NCBI GenBank assembly: GCA_034008185.1
Contig: CM067081.1
Span: 5,517,821-5,581,820 of the forward strand
Reading direction: 5' to 3'
DNA: 64,000 bases
Source of the DNA: Gorsachius magnificus
Taxonomy: Eukaryota > Chordata > Aves > Pelecaniformes > Ardeidae
The notes beneath the pieces were generated by a model. It worked only from the letters and a program-made list of their open reading frames with translations, did not search any database and had not been told where the DNA came from. A program made the position numbers and the translations under genes. Positions 35,276 through 46,020 of this stretch are shown piece by piece. Each line of letters opens with the position of its first letter. Within the stretch, counting starts at the first letter, position 1.

Positions 35276-35848
35276 TGTCCTGCTTTTGGCTGGGAAAGTG
35301 TTAATTTTCTTCCTAGTAGCTGGCATAGCTCTTTGTTTTGGATTTAGTATGAGAAGAATGTTGATAACTCACTGATGGTTTAGTTGTTGCTGAGCAGGGC
35401 TTACACCAGTCAAGGACTTTTCAGCTTCCCCTGCTCTGCCAGGGGCACCAGAAGCTGGGAGGGGGCACAGCCAGGACAGCTGACCCCAACTGGCCCAAGG
35501 GCTATTCCATAGCATATGGCGTCATGCTCAGTATAGAAACTGGGGGAAGAAGAAGGAAGGGGGGGACGTTTGGAGTGGTGGTGTTTGTCTTCCCAAGTCA
35601 CCATTATGCATGGTGGAGCCCTGCTTTCCTGGAGATGGCTGAACACCCACCTGCCCATAGGAAGTAACAAATTAATTCCTTGTTTCGCTTTGCTTGCATG
35701 CACAGCTTTTACTCTCCCTATTGAGCTGTCTTTATCTCAGCCCATGAGTTTCCTCACTTCTACTCGTCTTATCTCCCCCATCCCACCATGGAGGAGAGAG
35801 CGAGCGGCTGGGTGAGGCTGAGTTGCTGGCTGGTGTTAAACCACGACA
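35276..35848 (+). mobile_element. Solo LTR of an avian endogenous retrovirus
   Basis: A 573-bp LTR bounded by TGTCCTGCTTTTGGCTGGG and GGTGTTAAACCACGACA (TG...CA ends). Recognisable inner blocks are GTTAATTTTCTTCCTAGTAG, TTTTGGATTTAGTATGAGAA, CAGCCAGGACAGCTGACCCC, GGCGTCATGCTCAGTATAGA (decayed TATA region, upstream of AACTGGGGGAAG) and GAGCTGTCTTTATCTCAG (decayed poly-A signal region). I know this LTR type as a common avian family of class III (ERVL-like), from memory. No internal viral sequence or partner LTR follows, so it is a solo LTR. The flanks (CTATTT and CCTTTG) show no intact target-site duplication, which suggests decay or age. Confidence 0.85.
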
Positions 35849-36710
35849 CCTTTGATTATCAAAATTAAGTGGCCACAGAAATCGGAAATATACTTTTCTT
35901 CTTTTCCTATTTTTGATATGTCATGATGTCATTTCCCTGAGGTATCAGAGTGACACAATTATCAGTTTGCCTTGCGTAGTTTCTAACATTTAAGTCATTG
36001 TAGAGGTGCCTTTTTAGCACAAGACCAAGCTGCTGCATCTGTCTCCCCATACCAAAGTTGATATAAAAGACTGCCATGGGAACCATCCACAGTTGCTGAA
36101 ATTGGTCATATATCCTAAATAACATGGGAAGCAAGGTACAAAGCACTGTCTATTAATGTTGAACTTAATAACTATTTGTAATACATATACACACACGGCT
36201 GCAAGCAAAGATGGTTATCCACCCTCTGCATCCCAAGCTCCAGTGAAAGAATATTAACAAACAGAAGGTCAAGCTCTCCAGAAAATCTTAGTTGCTTGTG
36301 TCCCCTTAAATAAACCTACATATACAGGTCTTTAATTATGTGATAATATAGTATTTTTCTGAATGACCTTGTCTCTCTTGGTCCAAAAATGCAATGATAC
36401 AGTACATTTTTTTCCTCTTTCTTATACATGTGTGGCTTTTTTTTTTTTTTCCTGAATACTATCTAGCCAAAGTTTTCTGTTCATTTCCATATGGGATTTT
36501 CTGTCATTCTATGTGCTTCAAAAATATTAATGAACTCCAGCTGTATTCCAGTGCAGGGTGGAGGGTGAGAAAAGAATATGATTTAACGTTTCTTGTGGAC
36601 TTATCCATTGCATGCCTGATTTTTGTAATACTATTATTATTTTTGTAATACTATTATAACTGGTTTTTTAGGGAGGATTTTTGCAGGTAGTTTACTAGAT
36701 TTTCAAGAAT
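35849..36710. other. Non-coding spacer between two solo LTRs
   Basis: AT-rich sequence that does not resemble retroviral internal regions, so the two LTRs are independent insertions. It contains a T-run (about 36436-36450) and a 20-bp tandem duplication (36619-36658). Confidence 0.6.
36619..36658. repeat. 20-bp tandem duplication
   Basis: ATTTTTGTAATACTATTATT (36619-36638) is followed directly by ATTTTTGTAATACTATTATA (36639-36658), one mismatch. Confidence 0.92.
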
Positions 36711-36715
36711 GAAAT
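36711..36715. repeat. Target-site duplication, left copy (GAAAT)
   Basis: GAAAT directly before the TG of the LTR at 36716. It is identical to 37587-37591 directly after the LTR's terminal CA. Five base pairs is the length expected for ERVL-like integration. Confidence 0.9.
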
Positions 36716-37586
36716 TGTATTGGGTTTCCATGACAAGGTTTTGGTAGAAGGGGGGATACAAGGGTGGCTTCTGTGAGAAGCTGCTAGAAGCTTCCCCCAT
36801 GTCCGACAGAGCCAATGCCAGCCAGCTCCAAGATGGACCCGCTGCTGGACAGGGCTGAGCCCATCAGTGATGGTGGTAGCGCCTCTGGGATAACATAGTT
36901 AAGAAGGAGGGAAAAAAAAACCACGCACAACTGCAGCTGTAGAGAAAAGTGAGGATATGCGAGAGGAGCATCCCTGCAGCCCCCCAGGCCAGTGCAGCAG
37001 GAGGGCAGGAGGGGCCGGGCTCCGGAGCAGAGATTCCCCTGCAGCCCCTGGGGCAGCCCATGGTGGGGCAGGCTGTGCCCCTGCAGCCCGGGGGCCCGGG
37101 GGGGGGGGAGGTGCTGGAGGGCTGGTGCCCGCGGGGACCCACGCTGGAGCCGTCTGCTCCTGAGGGACTGCACCCTGTGGGAGGGATGGACCCAGGCTGG
37201 AGCAGTTGGTGAAGAACTGCAGCCCGTGGGACCCCCGACCCCAACCCCCTTTCCTGTCTCTCTGCGCCGCTCAGGGGGAGGATGTAGAGAAAATCATGAG
37301 TGTTGTTAAGCCCGAGAAGCAGGAAGGGGTGGGGGATGGTGTTTTAAGATTTATTTTTTATTTTCTCATTATCCTATTCTGATTTTGATTGGTAATAAAT
37401 GAAGCTAATTTCCCCAAGTTGAGTCTGTTTTGCCCGTGACGGTAATCTCTGAGTGATCTGTCCCTGTCCTTATCTTGACCCATGAGCCTTTCAATATATT
37501 TTTCTCTCTCCTGTCTGTCTGGGAAGGGGGAGTGATAGAGTGGCTTTGGTGGGCACCTGGCATCCAGCCAGGGTCAATCCGCCACA
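36716..37586 (+). mobile_element. Solo LTR of an avian endogenous retrovirus, with 5-bp TSD
   Basis: An 871-bp LTR running from TGTATTGGGTTTCCATG to CAGGGTCAATCCGCCACA, bounded by perfect GAAAT duplications. Characteristic blocks are GAGAAGCTGCTAGAAGCTTC, GACAGAGCCAATGCCAGCC, a GC-rich centre with repeated CCCTGCAGCCC-like and GGAGCAG-like units (about 36960-37230), GATTGGTAATAAATGAAG with a poly-A signal AATAAA at 37394-37399, and GAGTCTGTTTTGCCCGTGAC downstream. I recognise it as a widespread avian ERVL-type LTR family, from memory. There are no internal viral genes and no second LTR, so the provirus has recombined to a solo LTR. The AATAAA is intact, whereas the presumed TATA region near 36890-36905 (ATAACATAGTTAAG) is weak. 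Confidence 0.93.
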
Positions 37587-37591
37587 GAAAT
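37587..37591. repeat. Target-site duplication, right copy (GAAAT)
   Basis: Right-hand copy of the GAAAT at 36711-36715. It proves the exact LTR borders and shows that the solo LTR arose from a single insertion. Confidence 0.9.
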
Positions 37592-40030
37592 TAATAAAAA
37601 CCAAAATCTCATTCTTTGGCATAGTACTAAAACCTACATGATTCATTGGTAGCACTGGGAACTTTAGTTACATTTCACAGACCCCTGTCACTAAAATATG
37701 GGATAGCTGCAATAGCAGAGAAGATCTTCTTAAGGAGTGGTTGGCACACATTTTGCAAGCCCCATAAGGCTCCGTGCTGCACGTATGGCTTGCAGCGTTC
37801 CCACTGGTGGAGTCTCTGCAGGATGTGAAAAGGAAGGAGCAATATGCCAGCAATCCAACCGCTCATGGGTGTGCAGGCTATCAGCATGGGCTGATAGCAC
37901 CCAACACTGGCTGAGATCAGCCTTTTGCAACTGCTGCTCACTTTTCCCTATTTATTATGACTCTGCCAATGAAAGGATCTTGTTCCAGTCTTTCCTAGCG
38001 CTGCTCCCAGACTTCTTGCCCAGAGAATCTCTTTCACCCCTCCTATTCTCAGCCTTCCACTTTCCTCCTTTCTTGTTCAATTTTAATACCTCCTCTTGAA
38101 GCCTTTTTTTCCCCCCTCAATAACACCACATTTGCTTTCACACGCTTCTCATTAGTCCTAACCCCATCCAAACAATTCTGTTCTCACAGTCCCTCTTGTT
38201 CCCTCTTGCTTGTCATCTGACCTCAGTTTTCTCACCCACCCCTGGTCCCACAGTGTTTTTAAACCCTTCCTCTGAGTTCCCACACCTCTGTGATGCACCC
38301 TCAATCTCTACTGTCAGTCTTCTATTCCCAGGGCAACTGCTCTGTCCTTGTGTTTTAATTCCCCAAGTTTTCCTCTTTTCAATCTGTTTTTGAATCAGAT
38401 AGGATATCCCTTCCTTCCAGCTTGGCTATCAGTAGAGAGAGAGCACAGGAACTTTTCCACTTTTGACCGCAGACCCTGGATAATACCAGGCTAGGAAAAC
38501 ATGGACATGTTCTTAGAGGACTCTCTAGTCTATGCCTCAAGGGCTGTGGAAATTCAGAGTGTGCTTACTTTGTGCTATGGTCATGACGAAGAACTCGTCA
38601 GGCTGGCTCTAGAACTGAAAGCAGTATGATAGCCATCAGCAAGGTGCTGATATGGAGGGTTATCACCTTAAGCGCCTGCTTTGTCTCCATGTAACTTCTC
38701 CTTCCAAAACTTGTTTTCTCCCCACCTAACTCAGAACTTGCATAGTTTTCCCCAACACATCACTGAATCATCACATTCAGATTTTCCCTCATCATTCAGT
38801 GAAGGATGAGCTACATCACATCAACCCAGGGAAGGGTGTGAGACACCCAAGGAAGGTACCTGGTTCTTTGAAGAGTGTCTACATATAAGACTGTATAAGC
38901 ATGTGTTTTGACCAAGCCTTGGTATGTACTTGCATACTGATGCCACAAAGAGAGAAACAGTGCCCAAAAGCTTGGAACCAGCCAATAATTATTAGGTATC
39001 TTGTGAAGATCTCTCTTACCATGTAGCTAAATAATCAGCGATATTCAGATAGGCTGCCAAGAGCCGAGCCTCTCCCAAAGAGCACATCCAAACCTCCCAA
39101 GTCTGCAGAAATCTCAGGAGAAAGTGAAATTCCTGACAGTCGTGTGAATCCAAGCTTCAAGTATTACAAGATGATTTATTTTCTAATCCCAGATGGAGTC
39201 TGAGAGTGAAAATGAAATGAAAAACTTTCTATCAGAGACCAGGGGTGGCTGTAAGTCTTAAGCAACCTTGGAGAGGCTATTTTTTATTTAAATATGTATT
39301 ATACCAGTCTATTGGGAGCTATCTATGTATCACTTGCAAATTCTAGTTTGATTCTATGAACTCTCTGTATATTTCTACCTTTGTGCTATCTTTTGGTGCA
39401 TCTGTTAGATGAATCACACTAAGTCTGTAGCTGAAGGGGAAAATGAATACAGATCTTCTGAAGCCCAGGTCAGACCTCTTTCCATTAGACAGCCTCTCCA
39501 CACACTGCCAGTAAAAGTGGATTTTGTGCTTGATGTGATGTCAAAATACAGGTCACTTCAATGAATGGAAACCAAAACTTTATGGTTTTAGCGTTGAAAT
39601 TTCTCAACATTCATAAATGAAATGAATACTATGAAACTATTTTGTTTACAATCCTGTGCCATCGAATAAAAAGCATCTTAGTGAATTTTCACAGAGAAAA
39701 TGCAGCCTCTTTCCTCTTTGTTTTGACCGAGTGCAAAATGCAACAGAAGCACCTTTTTATTTAATGTAGTCTAATGATTGGCTAACCTCAGATTCTGGGA
39801 TCCAAAAAAACCCCACCCAAAAACCTGTAGAGAAACAAGTGTATTCTTAGGAATCAGGCTTCCTGCCAGACAGATCTTTCTCTGTAGATAACTTTTGGTT
39901 TTAGAGGAAAGAAACCCTAAGAAATTATGAAAAAACCACTATTTTTTTTCCACTGGAAAACACCTTTTTTGTCTCTGAATACTTCGAGTACTCACTTAGT
40001 ATACTCAGTTTTCAAAATTTTCAACTGATT
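37592..40030. other. Non-coding stretch, pyrimidine-rich in part
   Basis: No supported gene. The stretch at 37960-38400 is C/T-rich on the plus strand, which opens short frames by chance. There is no recognisable transposon. Confidence 0.5.
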
Positions 40031-40250
40031 CTTCCTTCCTTCCTTCCTCCCTCCCTTCCTCCCTCCCTCCGTCCCTCCGTCCCTCCCTCCCTCCCTCCCT
40101 TCTTCCTTCCTCTCTTCCTTTCTGACTTCCTTCCTTCCTCCCTTCCTTCCTTCCTCCTTTCCTTCTTTCCTCCCTCCCTCCCTCCCTCCGTCCCTCCCTT
40201 TCTTCCCTCCTCTCTTCCTTCCTCCCTTCCTTCCTTCCTTCCTTCCTTCC
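40031..40250. repeat. Polypyrimidine tract, (CCTT)/(CCCT) mixed, 220 bp
   Basis: Only C and T on the plus strand except for four G and one A (near 40071, 40079, 40124-40125 and 40190). CTTC/TTCC units at both ends flank CCCT/CTCC units in the middle. The minus-strand frames rich in Arg, Lys, Glu and Gly are artefacts. Long homopurine-homopyrimidine DNA with mirror-like composition can adopt triplex forms. Confidence 0.96.
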
Positions 40251-42079
40251 TGTTAAAACGCATTTCCAGTCAGCGGGTGATGGCAAACTGCAAATTAGGC
40301 ACAAGTTTGCAGTGGCAGCACAAAATACCTGGGTAATTTCAGAAAAGTTTACCTTCAGCCTCTAAAGGAGCAGCATTGTGGTGCAGAAAATTGCCACACA
40401 TAAATTCCTGCTTCATGTCTATAGTCAATGCAGACACAGAAGCAAATGTATTTTAGATGGGGTTATTTCCAAGCTGCTATAATGGACATTTTCCATTGTA
40501 GAAAATGCTGAGAATGGAGCATGAAGATGGGACTGACAGTGCAGAAACACTGTGGTGTTTATACCCTGTTACGAAGGGGTGTTAGGCAACCTGTGTGTAG
40601 AACTGGGAGTAAGGAATTGCAAGCTGGATTTTGTGCTGATTTCCTTGAGGATTAAGCCAGGGAACATTTAATTTTCTGCATTAATTATTGTTATTTGTAA
40701 AATGAGCATGAAAATGTTTTCCTGCTTTAGAGGACAGATATGAGGATAAGAGTGAAGGCTAAAGACTGAAAATCTGTGATTGAAGGTATGGTAACAAGAA
40801 ATGTCACTATTCTGCCTCAAGCAACCTATTGCACTCTTTACATGTTTGCAAATTACCTTTGATCATTTCTAAGTGCATATCTCAACACAGGTTGCACTTT
40901 GCATGACACCTCCTTAAAAGATGCTGAGATTTGAAGGCACAGCTCATGGCTGGACTCCCAGTGATCAGGAGGAATAATTTTCAGGCCTTGGAATCCCACC
41001 AGGATCTTTTCCAGTGAGCCCAACTGCACGCTCTGTTTCTGGCATCTGTTTGAAGTACACAGCTCTGGTGAACACCAGCTCTGCTGATCTTCTGTTAGGC
41101 ACTCAACATAAAAACTCTGTGGCTCCTTGTAAAATGTTTGCTGTGTTTCAGTTGTAACTAAGTAAATCAAATCTCTGTTCTTGGATGCTTTCCCTCTCTC
41201 TGTCCCCAACTAGTCTTTCGACTCACTGTCCCTCAACTATCCTATTTCAGTGTTAGTATTTTATGCATTTAACTATGATAAATAAAGAATATAAACATGG
41301 AACATGAATGCATTCCTGAAGGATAAAATAACACTATGAAACCCCAATTTTGCTTTGATTTTGACAAATTATTTCTTAAGAGAATAAAAGGTGTACCTAA
41401 GGAAATGCCTGCCAGTCAAAAGTTTAAATGAAAAACAGAGCGAGAAAACATGCAAAGCTTTAAATTTCTAACTAACTTTGTACAAAAGATACCTTGGGGA
41501 AGTGAAAGTAAGACTGGTGTTTTTCCGTTAGAAGATGCACATGCAACCTTTGATTTCTTTTTTGCAGAGGACTTTGAGATGATAGGGAGAAGATGTTAAG
41601 AAAATGGCATTGCATCAGCCATAGAGGGACTGGGGGAGAAGTCAGTCACTGGAAACCTTTGTCTCATTTTTCGTCCAAGATGTTTTAAGTGCTCTGAATT
41701 TAGTAAACCTGACGCATTAAAAAAGTCTCAAAATAGTAACCATTAATATATTGGAAGATTTTATTCTGGACGCAAGAGGATATCCTGGCAGCATCACATT
41801 TCTTGGCAGAGAGATTCTGCAAATATAAAAGAGAAAAAAAAATGGGGAAAATAAAAGCTGCAGAAAATATCCAGAACACTTTACATATTGGGTGGGAGAG
41901 AGGGAGCAGAGAAATAGTGCAGAAGTAGCCTGGTCTGTTCATTCCCGCTGACCTAACAAAAACTCTTGGCCATCTCATAGAAAACTTCCAGTTCTTTGGA
42001 ACCATGATAGTCCGGGTCTAGTGCCAGTGTGAGATCTTAATGCCATCTGATGCTTCACTCTGCCTATTTTATGTCTTCC

Positions 42080-42175
42080 TTCCATCATTTTACAGATGTT
42101 GAAGTCTGCTGTTTGTCCCCCTCTAGAAGGTGAGCAGCCAGTAGTAAGAACCAAGCCCATATTCCAGAGCGCGGC
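42080..42175 (+). repeat. Possible ancient MIR-like fragment
   Basis: CCATCATTTTACAGATGTTG, AAGTCTGCTGTTTGTCCCCC, AGGTGAGCAGCCAGTAGTAA, GAACCAAGCCCATATTCCA. The order TTTTACAGATG, then TTGCCC-like, then AGCxAGTxxxxGAACC resembles the MIR-like core and downstream part. Divergence is high. Confidence 0.4.
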
Positions 42176-44317
42176 ATCATTTCTAACTTGTCATAGACTT
42201 GTTTTAGGAAGGGAAGAAAAAAAAATCCTGATCCTGAGATATTACAAATTTTTAATAACAAAGTCCCACCTAGGACTCTGTAACTAATACTAAAGCCGGA
42301 TGGAGACCTTGCATTTTATATTTTAATTGGCACAAATGATGCCACTTATAGCTCTATGGCAGGCTTCAGCAGGAGGCTTACAAATGCCACTTGTAATTAA
42401 TAAAAACTCCAATCTCGAATACATTTCGCAGTTTGTTCCCGGGGAGAAGTACTTCGCACTTTTTGAACTTTCAGGCTGATGGGCTGAGCGCACAATTGGT
42501 GCGGTTTCTTTTGAAGTGGATAATCCAGTACACGGCTGAGCAAATGACAAACCAGATGCAGAATGAAAGGTACCCCTCAGGGCTCAGAGAACTGGAGAAA
42601 CAATGGAATCTGCAGGACATTTCTAGTGAATCAGACCCTTGTTCTCCTCCACAAAGGAGAAGGAAAAAAGACCACAGTGACACATAAAACATGTGGCAAC
42701 AAATTGATGGCAACTTCTACAAAATGGGAACATGAACTACATGGCGTGTGGATAAAAGAGAAAGCATCTGCAAAACATGTGAGGAAAATTGTGAATATAA
42801 TTCTAGCAATTATGATTATAGTGTTGTATACGCTACTGCACTTAATTACAATTCTCTGTTCTTTTCATGCTATGGAAATGGACTAAATGGACTACAAAAT
42901 ATATCTCAAAAGACAAGCAATCTGTGGCATGAATAGGAACCTCCTTTATCTTAATACAATGAGGCCTACATTTTACAAACATGGCAGCATCTCTGTGATA
43001 ATTCTTCAGAGCAGAATTTTGATTACAAAATGAACATTGTGAAAAAAAATTAGCAGCCTTTATTATTTCATCTGAGAACATGAATAAGATTATTAGGAGT
43101 ATTAAGAAGAGTGTGTGGAGTTTTTTTAGAGTAGTTTACTTTAGAAGTTACATTAAAATGGTAATCTTTCCTTTTCTTAAAAAATCCACTGTTTTTTTAT
43201 TGAAAGGGAAAAAGGGTAGGTTTTTTTTTAGAAAATCTTCATTTGCATGCTTAGAGCTTTCCTCATTTTTCTTTATCGGAATGAAAAGGTGTGCAAGTTT
43301 TGTAGTACACACTTACTCAGTTAAAAGATAAAACAACAGTCATAATCATTAATCTTAAACTGTGAACCAGAACAGTTCATCTGCGTAGATCTGTGAAATA
43401 TTTTGCAAATAATGAATTCTGTTTAGGAACATTGGTCTAGAAGGGACCCCTCAGGGAACTGAACTAATTTGCAGAGGGTTTTTTTGTATGCATTTTAAAA
43501 TGTACACTCATGTTTTAAGCGTCGGTTTCAGGCAGTTCAGATGCTCCACTGAATTAAATGAGCCAGTGCAGATTTACAGGACCTGAAGAAATAAGCCATT
43601 ATACCTATCGATAGGAGGAGTTATACGAAAGCACGATGTTGTACAGCACAAGGTTTTCAGTGGCATGGATTTGGGACAACAGCATACTTGGGAATAGTAA
43701 AGCTGTGAGTTACACAATTCTCTGTACGAAACACTAATAAAACTTGATAGTTCATTACCCCATCATATATACTGCAAGCCTCATTCATCTTACAGGTTCT
43801 TTTTGAATGTTTAAGAGTGCAATGAGTTGATAACTTGCCTCTAAATAACTTAGGAATTCTGGTTGTGTGTTTGGAGATGAAGATTTTGCTGTGTAGGAAA
43901 GCTGCTGGAGGCTGTCGGGGCTGTGCCATGTGCGGAAATATGTTGGTGAGCCTGGATGGCTCTCATTTGGGTGGGAGTAGAGAGATGGGTAGGGGATGAG
44001 GGAGAAAGAGGCTGAATCTGAACCCTGAAATTTCAGCAGTGGCAGAACAAATTGCAATATTGGTACAGCCCTTGGCAAATGCAAAGGTTGTGAGAGTATA
44101 TGTGTGTTTGGGGAGCAGGGGGAACCAGGAGATGCGAGGCTGTAAGGTGAGAAGGATGAAGGCACCAGGAAGTGTCAAAGTTTGGGCAGTTTGGTTTATC
44201 TGAAGGGGAAACCCAGATAGGAAGAGAGTGGATATGAAGAAAGGAGATCGAGGTGTGAGCAAGGCAGAGAGAACACACAGCTTGGCAGAGAACATGGATA
44301 TAATTGCAGGGGCATGC

Positions 44318-44372
44318 CAGCCTCCTGGGTTGGCCATACTGGCCCAGACCTACCATCCAGGGAACAATCGGT
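44318..44372 (+). repeat. Ancient dispersed repeat (GGCCATACTGGxxCAGACC type)
   Basis: GGGTTGGCCATACTGGCCCA, then GACCTACCATCCAGGGAAC, matches the head of the repeat also seen at 7.70 kb (GGCCATACTGGGTCAGACCAAxGGTCCATC). It is short, and the family is not assigned. Confidence 0.4.
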
Positions 44373-45998
44373 AGAGCAAAGAAACTGAGCCAGAGATATG
44401 CACGTAAATGTGCTTATTAGATCATATAATAACTTTTGGGGGCTTTTTGTCTGTCAGAAAATTTATGAAGGCTGGAGAGAGAGTTACTTAATTTCAAGTG
44501 AACTTTTCTTCAGGATTCATTCTGAAGCCACACACTAGCCTCCTACAAAAAGCACGCTTAAAGTAATGGGACTTCACTGACCTCTGTAGAAGTCTTAAGG
44601 GCCATGGAGAACTGGGCTCATGCTCTTTGAAGTATAACATGTAAGGGTACCAAAACCCATCAAGGAACAGATGTCTAACCCTGCTGGAGTATGCTCTATG
44701 AGCAAAAGCTCTATGTAGGCTGTGTTTGAGTTGGTAAAACCTGGGCTGAATTTACTTCTTAAGCACTTTTCATTATAAATATAAATTCCAGATTTTCTGC
44801 AGAGTTCAGCTAGACTTCTCTTGATTTACACTATAAGTCATTGGTAAAGCCAGTACTCCTGCATATGACATGTAGGTAGAAGCTTAACGCTTAACGCTTC
44901 TTCTGGCTAAATTTGGGCTAGACGATTGGACCACTGCAAATGTCCAATATTTAAATTGAAAAATTAATTAAAAATCAGATTTCTTGCATGCCACTTGCTG
45001 TTTATTTATCGGCATTTTCTTCTTTATTCTTCCTTCTCTGACCTTCACTTATGAGCGAACTGGTCCCTATTGCTACAGATCTTGCAAAAGCTAACATCCT
45101 TGCTTGAGGTCATCTAGCTGAGCATTTCTTCCACCCCCTACTGCCTTCCATAGAAGCTTTGTTTAGACAGAAACACAAGATAACTGAGATTGATTTATTC
45201 TAATCTGGACAAGCTGTACAGCTCTCAATCTCAAATTTGATCTCTTCCTGTCTGTATTTTCTTGGACTCATCATAACCCTCCCTCTGTAATCAAGATACC
45301 CATGCCTCAGTATGGAGTAGCAGGACTCCAGAACCTACCACACCTTTTTCACTGCTTGATTAAACTTGTGCTTTACCAATAGTCTGGGAAGGACTTCTCT
45401 CCAGAAGCTTTTTCTTTTTCTGCTTTTTGTTAATACTTTTTTAAGGAAGAGAAAATTCTTCCTCTGCAGTGCTTAGTACTTGATAAGAAACAAAAGATAG
45501 TGCCTTTTTTTTTTTTGCCATTCACAGCCACATCTAGGAAGAAGCTGACTCCTAAAAAAGTTAGTTTGAATATATATAATCAGATTACAATAATTTAATT
45601 AAAGCCCATTTAAAAATCTAATGTTTATTATTAGCTTCTGTACTTCATAATTATTTTATAGGCTTTTATTTTTTATGGCAAGAATCCAACCATTAGAAAG
45701 CTGTGGAACTTGACATATAAAGCAAAGAAATGCATTTGCAAACTTTGTTTAAAGAGTTAATTGTCAGAAACGTCAGAGCACAACAATTCACAAAAGAGAA
45801 AGAATAACTTTGCTTTAAATGATGTGGTGCTTCTCTTCCTTGTTAATATATTAATGACTACATTACCAATTTTGGAGGGCAAAAGGGGAAAAGGGGACTG
45901 CACTTAGGAAGCATGGGGCTGTGTAATCTCATCAACGCCAAGAGATTAAGTAGTAAAATCAGCATGTCAGTGTACACCCAATGCTTTGTCTTTTCCAA

Positions 45999-46020
45999 TT
46001 TTTTTTTTTTTTTTTTTTTT
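45999..46020. repeat. Poly-T run (22 bp)
   Basis: Twenty-two consecutive T. On the minus strand it reads as an A-tail, but the sequence that would precede such a tail (after 46021) is not a recognisable retroposed RNA. Confidence 0.93.

Larger units (their letters stand above)
40251..45998. other. Non-coding stretch with two ancient repeat traces
   Basis: No supported gene. Two old repeat traces are listed separately (42080-42175 and 44318-44372). The stretch 43930-44300 is purine-rich on the plus strand, which explains three overlapping minus-strand frames without any protein signature. Confidence 0.5.

Noticed and set aside
36784..37309. Five overlapping frames on both strands, rich in Gly, Pro, Ala and Arg
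   Set aside because: They lie inside the solo LTR, where high GC content lowers stop frequency. They are not retroviral genes.
35276..37586. The two LTRs as the ends of one provirus
   Set aside because: Their sequences are unrelated, the DNA between them shows no retroviral signature, and the second LTR has its own target-site duplication.
40005..40304. Arg/Glu/Gly/Lys-rich minus-strand frames resembling a charged protein
   Set aside because: They are direct translations of the polypurine strand of a simple repeat.
43430..43462. Possible CR1 3' end (GGTCTAGAAGGGACCCCTCAG)
   Set aside because: Only about 20 bases resemble the CR1 end, with no tail octamers and no adjoining CR1 sequence.
43963..44356. 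Three overlapping minus-strand frames of 107-126 codons
   Set aside because: The plus strand is purine-rich here, so the minus strand has few stops. No domain can be seen and the frames contradict each other.
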